A DNA stretch of 6,950 bases from Propionibacteriaceae bacterium UBA6122 (lineage in GTDB: Bacteria > Actinomycetota > Actinomycetes > Propionibacteriales > Propionibacteriaceae), in assembly GCA_002428365.1 (NCBI GenBank), contig DIVW01000031.1, forward strand, positions 1 to 6,950, given 5' to 3'. The translations under genes were made by a program, and so were the position numbers. The notes below the pieces were generated by a model, which worked only from the letters and a program-made list of their open reading frames with translations, ran no database searches and was not told the DNA's origin. Shown piece by piece: positions 6,474 through 6,950 of the stretch (its first letter is position 1; every line of letters starts with the position of its first letter).

Positions 6474-6497
6474 CGTCCGGCCCCCGGGGGGCGGACG
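6474..6497. repeat. GC-rich hairpin in the leader of the exported-protein gene
   Basis: The arms cgtccg (6474-6479) and cggacg (6492-6497) pair perfectly, and the intervening C-run and G-run (6481-6490) extend the stem after one mismatch. No T-tract follows, so it is not an obvious terminator. Just upstream, TAGAGT (6462-6467) could be a -10 box, but I see no matching -35. The hairpin would then lie in the 5' leader of the gene starting at 6536. Confidence 0.35.
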
Positions 6498-6503
6498 GAC
6501 ATA

Positions 6504-6525
6504 CGAGGCGAGGGCCTCGAGGAGG
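6504..6525 (+). promoter_or_regulatory. Strong Shine-Dalgarno preceded by a small competing hairpin
   Basis: AGGAGG (6520-6525) is a full-consensus ribosome binding site. It allows a GTG at 6536 (10-nt spacing) or at 6530 (4-nt spacing). The stem cgagg/cctcg (6504-6508 with 6515-6519) ends right before it. The 8-bp palindrome cctcgagg (6515-6522) includes its first bases, so alternative pairing could partly mask the site. Confidence 0.55.
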
Positions 6526-6535
6526 GGGTGTGAAA

Positions 6536-6950
6536 GTGACCGTACCGGCCGCTTCGCACAACCGCATGGTGTCCCTTCCGCGCCGAAGGACACCGGTGCG
6601 CTCCTGGATGGTCCTCGTTCTTGCCTTGCTGGGCGCCCTTCTCGCGCTAATGCTCGGGGCGTTGAGGGGTGCCCAGTCTGCTTCTGCAAGTTCCCTACCA
6701 AGCACCTACCTGGCGGTACAACGGAGTGCTTCGTCAATCGTGGCGGTGTCTGGTAGTCCCGGAGTGGGGCCAGCTGGTGGTCAATGGCGATCAACCAGCT
6801 CTCTCATTTCGGACGGGGTGACCCAGCCGTCCCCGCGGGTCACCCCGAAGACCTCCGTGGTCGGGTCGATGCGGCGACCCGACCACGGAACCCAACTGAG
6901 CGCCCCGGCCCCTGCGGGTCCGGCGGCCGTGGCCACCTCGACTGGCGGGG
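6536..6950 (+). CDS. Exported protein of unknown function, N-terminal part (truncated by window edge)
   Basis: An open frame of 138 codons runs off the right edge. It begins with a textbook signal peptide: an Arg-rich n-region (RRRTPVRSW, residues 17-25), a hydrophobic core (MVLVLALLGALLALMLGAL, 26-44) and a likely signal peptidase site near AQSASA (47-52). The rest is Ser/Thr/Pro/Gly/Ala-rich and probably an unfolded linker on the cell surface. Near the visible end, HGTQLSAPAPAGP faintly recalls the start of an M23 peptidase domain (HxGxD..AP.GTP). However, the Asp ligand position is Gln and the spacing differs, so I do not assign that function. GTG at 6536 is chosen for its spacing from the consensus Shine-Dalgarno; GTG at 6530 adds two residues and is nearly as good, and ATG at 6566 is a weaker option. 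Codons after the signal peptide are less G/C-biased than in the neighbours. Two strong hairpins lie inside the frame. Confidence 0.65.
   Translation, partial: MTVPAASHNRMVSLPRRRTPVRSWMVLVLALLGALLALMLGALRGAQSASASSLPSTYLAVQRSASSIVAVSGSPGVGPAGGQWRSTSSLISDGVTQPSPRVTPKTSVVGSMRRPDHGTQLSAPAPAGPAAVATSTGG
6814..6847. repeat. Perfect 11-bp inverted repeat inside the exported-protein frame
   Basis: The arms cggggtgaccc (6814-6824) and gggtcaccccg (6837-6847) pair perfectly around a 12-nt loop. The hairpin lies inside the open frame, in the low-complexity part of the protein, only six bases before a second, longer one. No T-tract follows. Confidence 0.55.
6854..6889. repeat. Perfect 15-bp inverted repeat inside the exported-protein frame
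   Basis: The arms tccgtggtcgggtcg (6854-6868) and cgacccgaccacgga (6875-6889) pair without mismatch around a 6-nt loop. This is unusually strong for coding DNA. No T-tract follows, so it is not a classical terminator. Confidence 0.6.

Noticed and set aside
6060..6535. Cyclic-di-AMP (ydaO) riboswitch, 6S, SRP, tmRNA or tRNA in the region before the exported-protein gene
   Set aside because: I looked for the conserved blocks of these RNAs and did not find them. A purine-rich cggaag...ggaag stretch recalls SRP RNA only superficially.
6127..6705. Minus-strand open frames across the downstream intergenic region
   Set aside because: They cross the terminator, the G-tract and the exported-protein start, have no ribosome binding site that I can see, and the composition is not protein-like.
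1..6950. CRISPR array, transposase or phage attachment site
   Set aside because: There are no regularly spaced repeats, no transposase-like frames, and no tRNA gene with flanking repeats.

Overview
The window looks like chromosomal DNA of a G+C-rich Gram-positive actinobacterium. The grounds are strongly G/C-biased third codon positions, frequent GTG and TTG starts, an Lhr-type helicase of the actinobacterial kind, and an RND pump controlled by a MarR regulator with no adaptor or outer-membrane partner in view. The family cannot be fixed from sequence alone; Propionibacteriaceae-like is a guess. I see no insertion sequence, phage gene, CRISPR array, tRNA or rRNA.

Layout, left to right. (1) Positions 1-819, minus strand: the N-terminal 273 residues of an Lhr-family ATP-dependent helicase, running off the left edge. 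(2) Positions 820-1154: a gap between divergent genes holding a compact nested inverted-repeat element (882-985) that can fold into a three-way junction, plus a small hairpin (1001-1023). (3) Positions 1155-1868, plus strand: a cytosolic calcineurin-like metallophosphatase with all its metal ligands. (4) Positions 1858-5379, minus strand: a 1173-residue HAE1/AcrB-type RND efflux permease whose stop codon overlaps the end of the phosphatase gene. Its second extracytoplasmic half carries a roughly 150-residue predicted coiled-coil hairpin. (5) Positions 5380-5498: a divergent promoter region with two 19-bp tandem direct repeats 23 bp apart, likely operators. (6) Positions 5499-5996, plus strand: a MarR-family regulator. 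(7) Positions 5997-6535: no convincing protein gene, but a candidate small-RNA unit (promoter-like boxes near 6092-6121, strong intrinsic terminator at 6270-6304), a G-quadruplex-type G-run tract (6369-6418), a GC hairpin (6474-6497) and a strong Shine-Dalgarno. (8) Positions 6536-6950, plus strand: the start of an exported protein with a clear signal peptide and a Ser/Thr/Pro/Ala-rich region, running off the right edge.

How the parts work together. The MarR gene and the RND pump form a classic divergent regulator-pump pair: the regulator probably binds the tandem repeats and represses both promoters until an inducing compound releases it. The helicase and phosphatase have no evident functional link to the pump. 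The most unusual item is the coiled-coil hairpin built into the pump. Its apex holds the only two cysteines of the protein, and it could be an adaptor-like extension in a cell that appears to lack an outer membrane.
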